A stretch of DNA of 64,000 bases. Source: Roseiarcus sp963822215 (lineage in GTDB: Bacteria > Pseudomonadota > Alphaproteobacteria > Rhizobiales > Beijerinckiaceae). Where the stretch lies: contig CAWGGX010000010.1 in NCBI GenBank assembly GCA_963822215.1, forward strand, positions 496,001 to 560,000. Direction: 5' to 3'. The notes beneath the pieces are model-generated. The model searched no databases. It was given only the letters and a program-made list of their open reading frames with translations, and was not told the DNA's origin. This document shows, piece after piece, positions 35,099-43,815 of the stretch; within the stretch, counting starts at the first letter, position 1, and every line of letters begins with the position of its first letter. The translations under genes and the position numbers were made by a program.

Positions 35099-36070
35099 AT
35101 GTACGTTCTCGATCTCCTGCTTTCGCTGCTCGCCCTGGCCGGCGCCGTCGCCCTCGTCCTAGCGGTCCTTCTCTCTCGTCCCCTGAGGCCGCCGCCGCCG
35201 CTTGCTTCCATTCTCGACGGCGCGTTGCAGATTGAGGCCGATGGTTTGCCGGAGCTTTCCCGTTTCCAGGCGCGCGATGGAACCTGGCTCGCCTACCGGC
35301 GCTATCGGGCGGCGGCCGGCGCAAGCGGTCGGGTCGTCCTCATCGCCCACGGCTCGGCCGGCGGGTCCGCACAGATGAACGCGATCGCACGGGGACTGGC
35401 GAGCGCCAGATTTGAGGCGGTCGCGGTTGACTTTCGTGGCCACGGCGCCTCCGGAACGCGGGGCGACGTCGCCTATGCCGGGCAGCTCGACGACGATCTC
35501 GCGGACCTGATCGATGACCTGCGGCGCCGCAATCCCGAGGCGAAGTTCGCGTTCGTCGGACACTCCTCCGGCGGCGGTTATGGGCTCCGGGTCGCGTCCG
35601 GCCCGCTTGGCGGCGCGTTCGAGCGCTTCGTGCTGTTGGCGCCCTATCTCGGCTATCGCGCGTCGACCTCCCGGCCGGCCGAGGGCGTGGGCTTGTGGGC
35701 CGCGGCCGACGTACCGCGCATCATCGCGATTTCGATCCTGAAGAGTTTCGGCGTCGACTGGCCTCAATCGCTGCCGGTGATCGCCTTCGCGACCGGACCG
35801 GACGCCAAGAAATTCGTGACCGACCAATACACCTTCCGCCTGATGGCGAGCTACGCCGCGCCGGATGACTGGCAGGGCGCATTCCGTCAGGCGAAGGGGC
35901 CGGTCAGCGTGATCGCCGGCGTCCACGACGAGCTGATGGACGCTCCCGCCTATCAACGTGTCCTTCCGCCGCTCGGCGCGCGGGTGACGCTGCTTCCGGG
36001 TATCGATCATATGGGGCTCTGCTGGCGGCCGGAGGCGATCAAGGCGATCGTCGCCGCGCTAAACGGCTGA
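35099..36070 (+). CDS. Membrane-anchored alpha/beta hydrolase
   Basis: 323 residues. An N-terminal hydrophobic helix (residues 2-24) probably anchors it in the inner membrane. The hydrolase core has the oxyanion region VLIAHGSAGGS, the DFRGHGASG loop and the nucleophile elbow GHSSGGG (serine near residue 160). The family's histidine is in LLPGIDHMGLCW near the C-terminus. Similar to serine aminopeptidase/monoacylglycerol-lipase-like enzymes; the substrate is unknown. Probably cotranscribed with the two small membrane proteins that follow. Confidence 0.82.
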   Translation: MYVLDLLLSLLALAGAVALVLAVLLSRPLRPPPPLASILDGALQIEADGLPELSRFQARDGTWLAYRRYRAAAGASGRVVLIAHGSAGGSAQMNAIARGLASARFEAVAVDFRGHGASGTRGDVAYAGQLDDDLADLIDDLRRRNPEAKFAFVGHSSGGGYGLRVASGPLGGAFERFVLLAPYLGYRASTSRPAEGVGLWAAADVPRIIAISILKSFGVDWPQSLPVIAFATGPDAKKFVTDQYTFRLMASYAAPDDWQGAFRQAKGPVSVIAGVHDELMDAPAYQRVLPPLGARVTLLPGIDHMGLCWRPEAIKAIVAALNG

Positions 36071-36073
36071 GCG

Positions 36074-36706
36074 ATGCCGAAACTCGCCGCCGCCGCGCGC
36101 TGGGCGCTCGCCGAATTCGGCACGCTGATCGTCTTCTGGGCGCTCGCGCTGACGCTGGGCGTCAAGCCGGCGATCGCCGGATCCATTGTCTTCATCGTCG
36201 CAGACGCGGCCTGGCGCCGGCGGACCGGCAAGGCCTTCACCCGGCTGTATCTGCTGGTGAGCGCGCTCACCCTCGTCTTCGGCGGGATCGATCTCGTCTC
36301 GACGTCGCCGTTCATGCTGAAATACGAGGCGGCGGTCACCAATGTCGCGACCGGCCTCGCCTTTATCGGCGGCGCGATGGGCAGGAAGCCGATCCTCCAG
36401 GAGGTCGCCGAGGAGCGTGGCGAAAACATTCCCGCCTCCCGCGAGACCCGCGCCTTCTTCCGCCTCTTCACCCTCGTCTGGGCGGCCTATTTCTTCGTCA
36501 AGGCCGCCTTCTATGTCTGGGCCGTCTTGACCATGCCGATGCTCGAGGCAATGGCGCTGCGTTCGCTGGTCGGGTCGGCCAGCCTCGGCCTGATGATTCT
36601 CGTCAGCGTGACGCAGGGGCGACGTCTGTTCTTCCTGTGCCGCCGGCTCGGCCTGCTGCCTGCGCCCGAGGCGCCGCCTGCGCCCGCCGCCGAGACAAAC
36701 GCATGA
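36074..36706 (+). CDS. Multi-pass membrane protein, septation-protein-A-like
   Basis: 210 residues with about five membrane helices (near 14-50, 57-75, 85-100, 130-155, 165-185) and a Pro/Ala-rich tail. Spacing and composition are reminiscent of the IspA/YciB septation protein family, but I see no decisive motif. It begins four bases after the hydrolase stop, and its stop overlaps the next ATG (ATGA), giving a tight four-gene operon. Confidence 0.65.
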   Translation: MPKLAAAARWALAEFGTLIVFWALALTLGVKPAIAGSIVFIVADAAWRRRTGKAFTRLYLLVSALTLVFGGIDLVSTSPFMLKYEAAVTNVATGLAFIGGAMGRKPILQEVAEERGENIPASRETRAFFRLFTLVWAAYFFVKAAFYVWAVLTMPMLEAMALRSLVGSASLGLMILVSVTQGRRLFFLCRRLGLLPAPEAPPAPAAETNA

Positions 36707-37251
36707 CGATCCGCTCCGACGAGGCCGCCGCAACGCTTGCCGAGATCGAGCGCGTCGTCGCCAAGGTCAAGCAGTCACGCGTCTATCGGACGACTGCCTT
36801 GATCACGATCGTCTGGGGCGTGGTGAATCTCGCGCGCGGGATCCTGGTCGCGCTCTGGCCGGCCGCGTTTGGGCCGCGTTGGTTCCTGGCGGATCTTTTC
36901 GGCGTGGCCGCGACGATCGCGAGTCTTTGGAAACTGCCCACGCGCGGCGGGCGGTTTCCTGTGCGCTTTCTCGCGGCGTTCGCGATTGTCTACAGCTTCG
37001 GCTGGATCTGGTCGCACGTGATTGGCCAGTTCGGGTCGCGCGAAGCCGCGGCCTTCTGGCCAATGCTGTTCCTGCTCGGGTTTGCAATCGCCGGACTTCT
37101 GTTCGGCTGGATCCTCACCGCGATCGGAATCGGCCTCGCAGCGCTCGTCATCGCCGGCTACCTCTGGTCGGGCGGCGCATTCGCGCTGTGGCAGGCGGCG
37201 GTGACAGGCTTCGGCTTCATCGCCTGCGGGCTTTGGATGCGCCGGTCGTGA
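36703..37251 (+). CDS. Multi-pass membrane protein of unknown function
   Basis: 182 residues. After a charged N-terminal helix (residues 1-28) there are five hydrophobic segments. Overlaps both neighbours by four bases (ATGA upstream, GTGA downstream). Small membrane proteins like this paired with a winged-helix regulator are often stress-response modules in Rhizobiales; the function is not known to me. Confidence 0.7.
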   Translation: MTIRSDEAAATLAEIERVVAKVKQSRVYRTTALITIVWGVVNLARGILVALWPAAFGPRWFLADLFGVAATIASLWKLPTRGGRFPVRFLAAFAIVYSFGWIWSHVIGQFGSREAAAFWPMLFLLGFAIAGLLFGWILTAIGIGLAALVIAGYLWSGGAFALWQAAVTGFGFIACGLWMRRS

Positions 37252-37547
37252 ACGACGGGCCCGACGAGGTCATCCACCAGCCGGTGCGCCTCAAAATTAT
37301 GGCGGCGTTGACCGCGCTCGACCCAAGCGAGGAGGGGCTCGACTTCACCCGGCTGAAGAAGCTCACCGCCGCCACTGATGGCAACCTGGGCGCCCATCTC
37401 GATCAGCTCGCGCGCGCTGGCTACGTCGAGGCGACCAAGGCCTTTGTCGGCCGGCGCCCACGCACGACCGTCAAAGCGAGCGCGCCGGGGCGGGCGGCGT
37501 TTGCACGCCATGTGGCGTTCCTGAAGGCGATCATCGCGGGGGCCTAG
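37248..37547 (+). CDS. Winged-helix transcriptional regulator (ArsR/MarR-like, HTH_34 type)
   Basis: 99 residues from a GTG start that overlaps the preceding stop. A single winged helix: HQPVRLKIMAALTALDP, then FTRLKKLTAATDGNLGAHLDQLARAGYV with the recognition helix at residues 44-56, and the wing FVGRRPRTTVKAS. Probably regulates its own operon of membrane proteins. Its TAG stop is supplied by the CTAG target duplication of the MITE inserted at 37545, so the original C-terminus may have been longer. Confidence 0.82.
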   Translation: MNDGPDEVIHQPVRLKIMAALTALDPSEEGLDFTRLKKLTAATDGNLGAHLDQLARAGYVEATKAFVGRRPRTTVKASAPGRAAFARHVAFLKAIIAGA

Positions 37548-37674
37548 CAGCCTGTCGGACTTAAAGGTACACTCATTGATATCATTCGGTTTTTCGTCTT
37601 TTCCGAGAAACACAAAACGTAGCAATATCAATATGTTGCTCGTAGAGAGACCCTTAAGTCCGACAGGCTGCTAG
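37545..37674. mobile_element. MITE-like element with 4-bp CTAG target duplication
   Basis: 130 bases bounded by inverted repeats: CAGCCTGTCGGACTTAA just inside 37549 and its complement TTAAGTCCGACAGGCTG ending at 37670, both flanked by CTAG. The inside is AT-rich and has no gene. CTAG fits the YTAR target preferred by the IS5 subgroup, so this is probably a non-autonomous relative mobilised by an IS5-family transposase that is not in the window. Confidence 0.75.
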
Positions 37675-37868
37675 AGGCAGGCTCACGTTGACCGTGCTCG
37701 GCATTGCGCCCAAAACCTTGGCATGATCCGCGGCTTCTTTATCCTCCTCCTGTTCCAGCTTGTCGGCGAGGCGCTTGCCCGCGGTTTGAGGTGAACTGGA
37801 CCCCGGATTTAGGACCATTGGGTAAGGTGTGAAATGTCCTGCTCTGTCGCAACCGACGGAGCGAGAAA

Positions 37869-38162
37869 ATGATGAAGTCACGCAAGAAGTTTGATGCGGC
37901 GTTCAAGGCGAAGGTTGCGCTCGAGGCGCTTCGCGAGGATGCGACGGTTCCGGATCTGGCGAAGCGGCACGGGGTGCATCCGAACCAGATTTATGCCTGG
38001 AAGAAGCAGGTTCTCGACAATGTCGCGAGCCTGTTCGCGCGCGGGGCGAGCGTTTCGGGCGATGGCGAGGAGGAGCGCGAACGTGAGGCGGCCAGGCTTT
38101 ACGCCAAGATCGGCCAGCTGACGGTTGAACGGGATTTCTTGGCCAGGAGGCCAGGGCGATGA
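37869..38162 (+). CDS. IS3-family transposase OrfA (copy 2)
   Basis: 97 residues, identical in sequence to the copy-1 OrfA at 15532. Helix-turn-helix DNA-binding protein of the element, ATGA-coupled to OrfB. Confidence 0.92.
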   Translation: MMKSRKKFDAAFKAKVALEALREDATVPDLAKRHGVHPNQIYAWKKQVLDNVASLFARGASVSGDGEEEREREAARLYAKIGQLTVERDFLARRPGR

Positions 38163-39100
38163 GCGCGCCCGATCGAAGGGCGATGGTGGAGCGCCCGGCG
38201 GATTTGTCGGTTCGTCGGCAATGCGTGCTGCTGAATGTGGCGCGCTCGGGGATCTATCGCCCCAAGCCAGAGCCCGGGGCGGACGATCTGGCGGTGATGC
38301 GGCGGATCGACGAACTGCATCTGGAGCTGCCGTTCTACGGATCGCGTCGGATGACGTTTGAACTCAACAAGGAGGGCTGCGGAGTCAACCGCAAGCGGGT
38401 GCGGCGTCTGATGCGCACGATGGGGATCGAGGCGCTGGTTCCGCGTCCCGGCACGAGCAAGGCCGCCCTCGGCCACAAGATCTATCCCTATCTCCTGCGC
38501 GGCCTGGCGATCACCGAGCCGAACCATGTGTGGGCGGCCGACGTGACTTACATCCCGATGGCGTGCGGCTTCCTCTATCTGGTGGCGATCATCGACTGGG
38601 CCAGCCGGGCGGTTCTGGCGTGGCGGCTGTCGAACACCAACGATGCGAGCTTCTGCGCGGCGGCGCTGGAGGAGGCGCTGCTTCGGTTCGGAAAGCCGAG
38701 GATTTTCAATACCGATCAGGGCTCCACTTTCACCGCCGAGGCTTTCGTCGGCAAGCTCGCGGCGGCTGGCGTCGCGATTTCGATGGACGGACGCGGCCGC
38801 TTCATGGACAACATCTTCATCGAACGGCTGTGGCGCTCCATCAAGTATGAAGAGGTGCATCTGAAAGCCTACGCCGACGGCCGCGAGGCGCGGGCCGGCA
38901 TCGGCTCCTGGATGACCTTTTACAACTTTCGGCGCCCGCACCAGGCGATGAACAACCAGATGCCGATGGCGGTGTGGCGCGCCGGCATGGACAAGACCGA
39001 GGCGGCGGCGAGGGCTGTGGATATGCCGCTTCGCTTGGACAACGCAAACGCGTTGCCCACATACCCACAGCAGAGGCAGAAGCAGCAAGAAACGGCTTGA
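38159..39100 (+). CDS. IS3-family transposase OrfB (copy 2)
   Basis: 313 residues, identical in sequence to copy 1. DDE integrase core intact (WAADVTYIP, FNTDQGSTF, IERLWRSIKYEEV), so transposition-competent on paper. Confidence 0.93.
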   Translation: MSAPDRRAMVERPADLSVRRQCVLLNVARSGIYRPKPEPGADDLAVMRRIDELHLELPFYGSRRMTFELNKEGCGVNRKRVRRLMRTMGIEALVPRPGTSKAALGHKIYPYLLRGLAITEPNHVWAADVTYIPMACGFLYLVAIIDWASRAVLAWRLSNTNDASFCAAALEEALLRFGKPRIFNTDQGSTFTAEAFVGKLAAAGVAISMDGRGRFMDNIFIERLWRSIKYEEVHLKAYADGREARAGIGSWMTFYNFRRPHQAMNNQMPMAVWRAGMDKTEAAARAVDMPLRLDNANALPTYPQQRQKQQETA

Positions 39101-39490
39101 TTCATGAAAGACAAGGGCAGGCGAGATTACACCTTAAATCCGACCTCCCGTGGTCCCACGAATAGGGTCCAGTTCAAATCTTCCGGCGCCTGGCCCTGTG
39201 ATCGGGCTCGCTCTTCTTGTCGTGGGCCTTGCGGTCAATCGCGCATGGCGACCCTTCGACGACGAGCAGTTGGCCAAGAGCGAGCTCGGCCAGGCGGCGA
39301 ACGGATTGCTCGCCAATTTTTCCCTGTTCTTCGTTCCGGCGGGCGTTGGCGTGGTCCAGTATCTAGGGCTACTCCAGGCGCAAGGACTCGCGCTCGCCGC
39401 GTCGCTCGTCGTCTCGACGCTCCTGACCCTCGTGGTGACCGTCGGCGTCTTCGTTGCGGTCAAGCGCTTGATCGGCGGGAGGGGCGAAGC

Positions 39491-40210
39491 ATGACGCCGT
39501 TCCGCCTCTGGGTCTATCTGCAAACGACTCCGCTCTTCTGGCTGACGACGACGCTCGCGGCCTACATGATCGCCGAGACCATCGCTTACGCCGCGCCGCG
39601 GCACCCGCTGGTCAATCCGGTTGCGATCGCCGTTGCGCTGATCGGGGCGATGCTGAAGCTGACCGGGACCGACTATCAGACCTACTTCAACGGCGCGCAG
39701 TTCGTCCACTTTCTGCTTGGTCCGGCGACGGTCGCGCTCGCGGTGCCCCTCTATCGCAACCTCGAGGCGGTCAAGCGCAATCTGCTGCCGATGACCGCGG
39801 CGCTTTTGGTCGGCGCGGTGGTCGCCGTGGTCTCGGCCCTCCTCGTCGCGCGGGCGCTCGGCGCGCCGCGGGCGGTGCTGGTGTCGCTTGCGCCGAAATC
39901 AGTGACGGCCGGGGTGGCGATGGCCGTGTCGGAAACGCTCGGCGGCGCGCCGCCGCTGACCGCCGTCCTCGTCATCGCGACCGGCATTCTCGGGGCGGTC
40001 GTCGTGACGCCGCTCATGAACGCGCTCAAGGTGATGGACTGGGCGGCGCGCGGCTTTGCCGTCGGCCTCGCCTCGCACGGTCTCGGCACCGCCCGCGCCT
40101 TCGCCGTTCACCCGGTCGCCGGCGTGTTCGCCGGCATCGCCATGGGCCTCAACGCGGTGGTGACGCCAGCGATCATCCCGGCCCTGCTGCCATGGCTGAC
40201 CGGCCAATAA
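39491..40210 (+). CDS. lrgB: LrgB-family membrane protein
   Basis: 239 residues with about seven membrane helices and the family's signature segments: GPATVALAVPLYRNL near residues 77-91, SLAPKSVTAGVAMAVSETLGG near residues 133-153, and GLASHGLGTARAF near residues 194-206. LrgB/CidB/YohK proteins are implicated in murein hydrolase control and, in some bacteria, glycolate or pyruvate transport. Its start overlaps the stop of the IS-disrupted lrgA remnant, so its translation may now depend on the remnant or on read-through from the IS. Confidence 0.88.
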   Translation: MTPFRLWVYLQTTPLFWLTTTLAAYMIAETIAYAAPRHPLVNPVAIAVALIGAMLKLTGTDYQTYFNGAQFVHFLLGPATVALAVPLYRNLEAVKRNLLPMTAALLVGAVVAVVSALLVARALGAPRAVLVSLAPKSVTAGVAMAVSETLGGAPPLTAVLVIATGILGAVVVTPLMNALKVMDWAARGFAVGLASHGLGTARAFAVHPVAGVFAGIAMGLNAVVTPAIIPALLPWLTGQ

Positions 40211-40233
40211 AAAATGGGCGGCCGAAGCCGCCC
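40207..40233 (-). terminator. Intrinsic terminator for the outer-membrane protein gene
   Basis: On the minus strand, GGGCGGC-TTCG-GCCGCCC (40233 to 40216) is followed by ATTTTTTATT. The 7-base GC stem with a TTCG tetraloop and T tract is a textbook rho-independent terminator, 30 bases after the barrel gene's stop. It may also stop plus-strand lrgB transcripts weakly. Confidence 0.85.
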
Positions 40234-40262
40234 GTCTGTGAGAGCCTTCCGAGGTTTGCCGG

Positions 40263-40997
40263 TCAGAACTTGAGGTTCACGCCGGCCGTGAGCGCGTTGC
40301 TGGTGAGCGACGTGCTAACCGACCGCGACAGCGGCGCGATGAAGTTGACGGTCGCCGTGCCGTAGTTCGCATACATGTACTGGGCGAAAACTTCCCAGTT
40401 CTGCCAGACGTGATAGGAAACGCCGCCGCCGATGGTCCAGCCGCTGCGGTAGAGCCCCGCCTGCTGGGCGTTGCCGGCGGCCAGCGTCCCGACTGTGCCA
40501 GAATTCTGAAAATGCGTGACCGTCGAATTGGTCCACGCCCAGCCGCCCTTGATGTAAGGCAGGAAATCGCCCCAGGCGTAGCCAGCCTGGCCGACCACGT
40601 GCCCGCCAAGGCCGCTCGAATAGCTGGTCGACTCCGTGTACTTGTTGTTCACCAGCGACGCGGTCGTGCTGGAATTGCCGGAGTCCCAGTCGAGGCTGGC
40701 CTCTGCGCCGATCACGAAACGCTGCGGGAACATGTAGCGATAACCGATCTGGCCGCCCCCGATGAACGAGCTCAGGTGCTGGCTGCCGCTGTCGACAAAA
40801 GCCCCGTTGTTCAGGTTGTAGTCGGTGAATTTGCTGTTGCCCCAGTCCCAGCCGAGGTTGCCGCCGAAGTAGGCGCCAGTCCAGTCGTATTGGGTCACGA
40901 TTGGAACCGGAATCGGCGCCTTCTTGGTCGGCAAGTCCGCCGCAACGGCCGGAACAACGAACATGGCGGCGACGCCAGCCAGCAGAATTGTCTTCAT
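40263..40997 (-). CDS. Outer-membrane beta-barrel porin-like protein (Omp25/RopB type)
   Basis: 244 residues from the ATG at 40997. Signal peptide residues 1-20, then ADLPTKKAPIPVPIVTQYDWTG, the usual opening of Rhizobiales Omp25/Omp31 barrels. An 8-stranded pattern follows: GAYFGGNLGWDWG, FIGGGQIGYRYMF, FVIGAEASLDWD, GGHVVGQAGYAWG, GWTIGGGVSYHVWQNWEVFAQYMYANYG, ending in an aromatic/Phe terminus (LTAGVNLKF) for outer-membrane assembly. Solitary gene with its own terminator. Confidence 0.9.
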   Translation of the reverse strand: MKTILLAGVAAMFVVPAVAADLPTKKAPIPVPIVTQYDWTGAYFGGNLGWDWGNSKFTDYNLNNGAFVDSGSQHLSSFIGGGQIGYRYMFPQRFVIGAEASLDWDSGNSSTTASLVNNKYTESTSYSSGLGGHVVGQAGYAWGDFLPYIKGGWAWTNSTVTHFQNSGTVGTLAAGNAQQAGLYRSGWTIGGGVSYHVWQNWEVFAQYMYANYGTATVNFIAPLSRSVSTSLTSNALTAGVNLKF

Positions 40998-41133
40998 AAC
41001 GACCCCCAAAAGGCCCGACCCGGGTCAATAGATAGCCGTTGATATACACGGCGATTCGCCGTCCGACTGTGCCCGTTCGGCAACAGTCCCGATCCAAAAC
41101 TCGTCACGGAAATGTCGTAATTTAGCCGGTCGC

Positions 41134-42906
41134 TCACCCTTCCGGCACACCTGCCTTGCGCATCCCCTCGATCACCCGCTCGCGCTGGGCGAGATAGACC
41201 GGATTGTCGCTTTCCGCGGTGGCGCGGAAGCCGGCGAGCGTGAAATCCGGCGCAATCGCAAGCCCGGCCTTCGCTTCCGCTTCCGCTTCGCCCTGCCGCC
41301 CAAGGAGGGCGAGCGCCGCGGCGTTGTGGAAGTGGTTGAGCGGGAAATTCCGGCTGCCGTCGATCGACTCGCGGAAGAGTTCGACCGCCTCCGCGTCGGC
41401 GCCGAGATAGAGCTTCGCCAGGCCGGCAATGTACTTCCACAAAAAGGTGACGCCGTCGATCGGCGAAATGCGGAAGGCCTCGGCAAGATGGGCTTCCGTC
41501 TCTTCCGCTCGCCCCAGCATGATCTTGGCGAGGCCGGTCCAGGCATGGGCGACGCCGATGTTGCGGTTGAGCGACAACGCCCGCTCGAACTCGCCGATCC
41601 CGCGCGCCGCGCGATTGGTCATGACCTGGACGTATCCGAGCCAGAGGTGCGCCCAGTGGCTGCGCGGATCGATCGATAGCGCCTTGAGGAGTTCGGCCTC
41701 CGCCGCCTTGAGCCGCCCGGCGCGCCCCTCCTGGCGGTAGAGCGCGATAAGGACATCGGTCCGCGCCGCCCCCACGATGGAGTCGACGTGGGACGGATTG
41801 AGCTTGAGCGCCTGTTCGAACAGGTCCTTCGCGAGCTCGATGTTCTCGAGCCGGCCTTTGTTGAAAGCGGCGACGCCGCGAAAATAATAGTCGAGAGAGT
41901 CGGGATTCGGCTCGTGCTCGGCGCGTTCCGCCTCGGCCGAGATCAATTCGCCGCGGAGCTGATTGGCGAGGCGCGAGACGATCTCGTCCTGCATGTCGAA
42001 CAGGTCGGCCATCGGCTTGTCGAACCGGTCGGCCCAGATGTGATTGCCGGTCGCCGCGTCAATGAACTGGGCGTTGATCCGCATCCGGCCGGCGCCGCGC
42101 TGAATGCTGCCTTCGAGGATATAGCGGACGTTGAGCTCCCGGCCGATCTGCTTGGCCTCGACCGGCTTGCCCTTGTAGGTGAACGCCGTATTGCGCGCGA
42201 CGACGACGGTGTTGGCCAGCCGGGAGAGATCGGTCGTGAGGCTCTCGGTTACGCCGTCCGCGAACTGCTCTTGCTCCTCTCCGCCGCCGAGACTGGCGAA
42301 CGGCAGCACAACGATCGAGCACCGCGGCGGCCCGAGTTTCTGCGGCGGGGATTCGAGCGGCGCCGGCTGAGGCTCCACGGGCGCGCCGACCTCGAGCGAA
42401 TAGACGCGCAGTGGCTCGGCGATGTTCTTGAGTTCCTTGAGGCCGAGATCGCTGACGGCGAACTCGATTCGCCCTCTTACCTGCCGGTAGGCATCCTCGG
42501 AGAGCGCGATGGCGCCGGGCTTGGCGATGCTTTCGAGCCGCGCGGCGATATTCACGCCGTCGCCCATCAGGTCGCCGTCGGCCTCCTCGACGACGTCGCC
42601 GAGATGGATGCCGATCCGAAACTGGATGCGGCGATCGTCCGGAAGGCCGGCGTTGCGCTCGATGAGGCCGTTCTGCATCTCGATCCCGCAGCGCACCGCA
42701 TCGACGACGCTCCGGAAATCGACCAGCACGCCGTCGCCGGTGCGTTTCACCACCCGGCCATTGTGAACCGAAATGGCGGGGTCGATCAGATCGCTGCGGA
42801 GCGTCCTGAGCCGGGCCAGGATGCGGTCCTCGTCCGCGCCGGCAAGCCGCGAAAAGCCGACAATGTCGGCGACCAGTATTGCCGCGAGCTTGCGGGTCAC
42901 AATCAT
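41134..42906 (-). CDS. Class III adenylate/guanylate cyclase with TPR domain
   Basis: 590 residues, no membrane helix. Residues 5-170 form the cyclase catalytic domain: AAILVADIVGFSRL with the first metal-binding Asp, then NGRVVKRTGDGVLVDF with the second, and GDGVNIAARLESIA. Residues 200-340 contain a FlgO/TolB-like segment (VVLPFASLGG...FADGVTESLTTDLSRL, then YILEGSIQR). TPR-like repeats follow to the end. This cyclase-plus-TPR arrangement is very common in Rhizobiales; what it senses is unknown. It reads away from sciP, which is 188 bases upstream on the same strand. Confidence 0.87.
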   Translation of the reverse strand: MIVTRKLAAILVADIVGFSRLAGADEDRILARLRTLRSDLIDPAISVHNGRVVKRTGDGVLVDFRSVVDAVRCGIEMQNGLIERNAGLPDDRRIQFRIGIHLGDVVEEADGDLMGDGVNIAARLESIAKPGAIALSEDAYRQVRGRIEFAVSDLGLKELKNIAEPLRVYSLEVGAPVEPQPAPLESPPQKLGPPRCSIVVLPFASLGGGEEQEQFADGVTESLTTDLSRLANTVVVARNTAFTYKGKPVEAKQIGRELNVRYILEGSIQRGAGRMRINAQFIDAATGNHIWADRFDKPMADLFDMQDEIVSRLANQLRGELISAEAERAEHEPNPDSLDYYFRGVAAFNKGRLENIELAKDLFEQALKLNPSHVDSIVGAARTDVLIALYRQEGRAGRLKAAEAELLKALSIDPRSHWAHLWLGYVQVMTNRAARGIGEFERALSLNRNIGVAHAWTGLAKIMLGRAEETEAHLAEAFRISPIDGVTFLWKYIAGLAKLYLGADAEAVELFRESIDGSRNFPLNHFHNAAALALLGRQGEAEAEAKAGLAIAPDFTLAGFRATAESDNPVYLAQRERVIEGMRKAGVPEG

Positions 42907-43094
42907 CAGCCGAGCTCCGCCTTCGCCACAATTATATAGGGCGGCCGGCCAGACAATCCAGAACGAAGCCGTCGCATCAACGCGTCGCGACGCCCGGGCG
43001 CGGTCCGGCCCGCAGCCAACGTCGGCCTGCTAGGCGCTCCCGCGGGGCGCGCGTTTGCTCGCTATGCCGATATCTCTCAGCCGCTGGACGGCGG

Positions 43095-43370
43095 TTACTG
43101 TCGGTACTGCTGGATGCGCGTGGTGCGAAGGCCAGGGAGGCCGAACTGGTCGATCGACACCTGCCAGCTCAGAAACTCGTCGACGGTCAGGGTGTAGCGA
43201 GAGCAAGCCTCCTCAAGCGACAGGAGGCCGCCCCGCACGGCGGCGACGACTTCCGCCTTCCGGCGGATGACCCAGCGGCGGGTGTTCGGCGGCGGAAGGT
43301 CGGCGACGGTCAAAGGACTCCCATCCGGACCGATCACGTATTTGACCCTCGGTCGCATGACATCACTCAT
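43095..43370 (-). CDS. sciP: CtrA inhibitor SciP (DUF1153)
   Basis: 91 residues from the ATG at 43370. The N-terminal KYVIGPDGSPLTVADLPPPNTRRWVIRRKAEVV and the helix-turn-helix region (GLLSLEEACSRYTLTVDEFLSWQ) are diagnostic of SciP, which in Caulobacter binds CtrA on promoters and blocks transcription of CtrA-activated genes in G1. A CtrA-like half-site pair lies 53 bases upstream. Confidence 0.95.
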   Translation of the reverse strand: MSDVMRPRVKYVIGPDGSPLTVADLPPPNTRRWVIRRKAEVVAAVRGGLLSLEEACSRYTLTVDEFLSWQVSIDQFGLPGLRTTRIQQYRQ

Positions 43371-43422
43371 GGAACGCTCACTCGTACGCTCAACTCGACC
43401 ATCGCACTGTACGAGCGCCGCT

Positions 43423-43437
43423 TTAAATTTACCTAAA
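43423..43437. promoter_or_regulatory. CtrA-box-like sequence upstream of sciP
   Basis: TTAA (43423-43426), seven bases, then TAAA (43434-43437) matches the CtrA consensus TTAA-N7-TTAA at seven of eight positions. It sits 53 bases before the sciP start, where CtrA activates sciP in Caulobacter. A single such site in AT-richer DNA can occur by chance. Confidence 0.45.
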
Positions 43438-43815
43438 CGGCAGGGACCGAAAACGGCCTGTTTGGGTCTCATGACGCGAGCGATTTTCCGTGCGACGCCT
43501 CGTTTTGGTCCGAGAGGTGGGCAAACCCGGCAACTTTCCGGCGCCCCGCCAAATTCGAACGCGAATTTCGAACGTTCGCGACAGGGCCGGAAATATACCC
43601 ATGTAATGTCAGACTCCCTTTCCGGCGTCGTAAGGACGTCGTACGTTGCGAAAGCAGGGTAGCGAGCCTGCCCCGTGTTGATTGTCGCGCGCATGGCCGC
43701 CGCCGGGCTGTTCCGCAACTGGTCTCATCGCCGATTTTCAGCTAAGGACTTGTCTTTGCGGGCCGAAGGCCCATTTGTACATCTGGACCGGTTGTTTCGC
43801 CGGGATGGGATCCGT
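43438..43815. other. Intergenic region between sciP and mnmA
   Basis: No convincing gene. It holds the divergent promoters of sciP and mnmA. An ORF extends upstream of the mnmA start in frame (from 43675), but its sequence is not conserved-looking. Confidence 0.5.

Larger units (their letters stand above)
37792..39176 (+). mobile_element. IS3-family insertion sequence, copy 2 (1385 bp)
   Basis: The same 1385 bases as copy 1 at 15455, with TGAACTGGACCC/GGGTCCAGTTCA ends and both transposase genes intact, in the same orientation. It interrupts an lrgA-type gene that can be rejoined across it, so this copy is a simple insertion. No clean 3-4 base target duplication is obvious. Confidence 0.93.
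37723..39494 (+). pseudogene. lrgA/cidA-type holin-like membrane protein gene, split by IS3-family copy 2
   Basis: The first part (37723-37791) reads MIRGFFILLLFQLVGEALARG and the second (39177-39494) resumes with NLPAPGPVIGLALLVVGLA, followed by three more hydrophobic helices, exactly where LrgA proteins continue. The element at 37792-39176 sits between them. The 3' part still overlaps lrgB by ATGA at 39491-39494. LrgA/LrgB act together in murein hydrolase control and metabolite transport, so the loss of LrgA leaves LrgB alone. Confidence 0.85.

Noticed and set aside
15455..39176. Composite transposon with the two IS copies as ends
   Set aside because: The outer flanks of copies 1 and 2 do not share a target duplication, so movement as one unit is not supported; only the possibility of recombination between copies remains.
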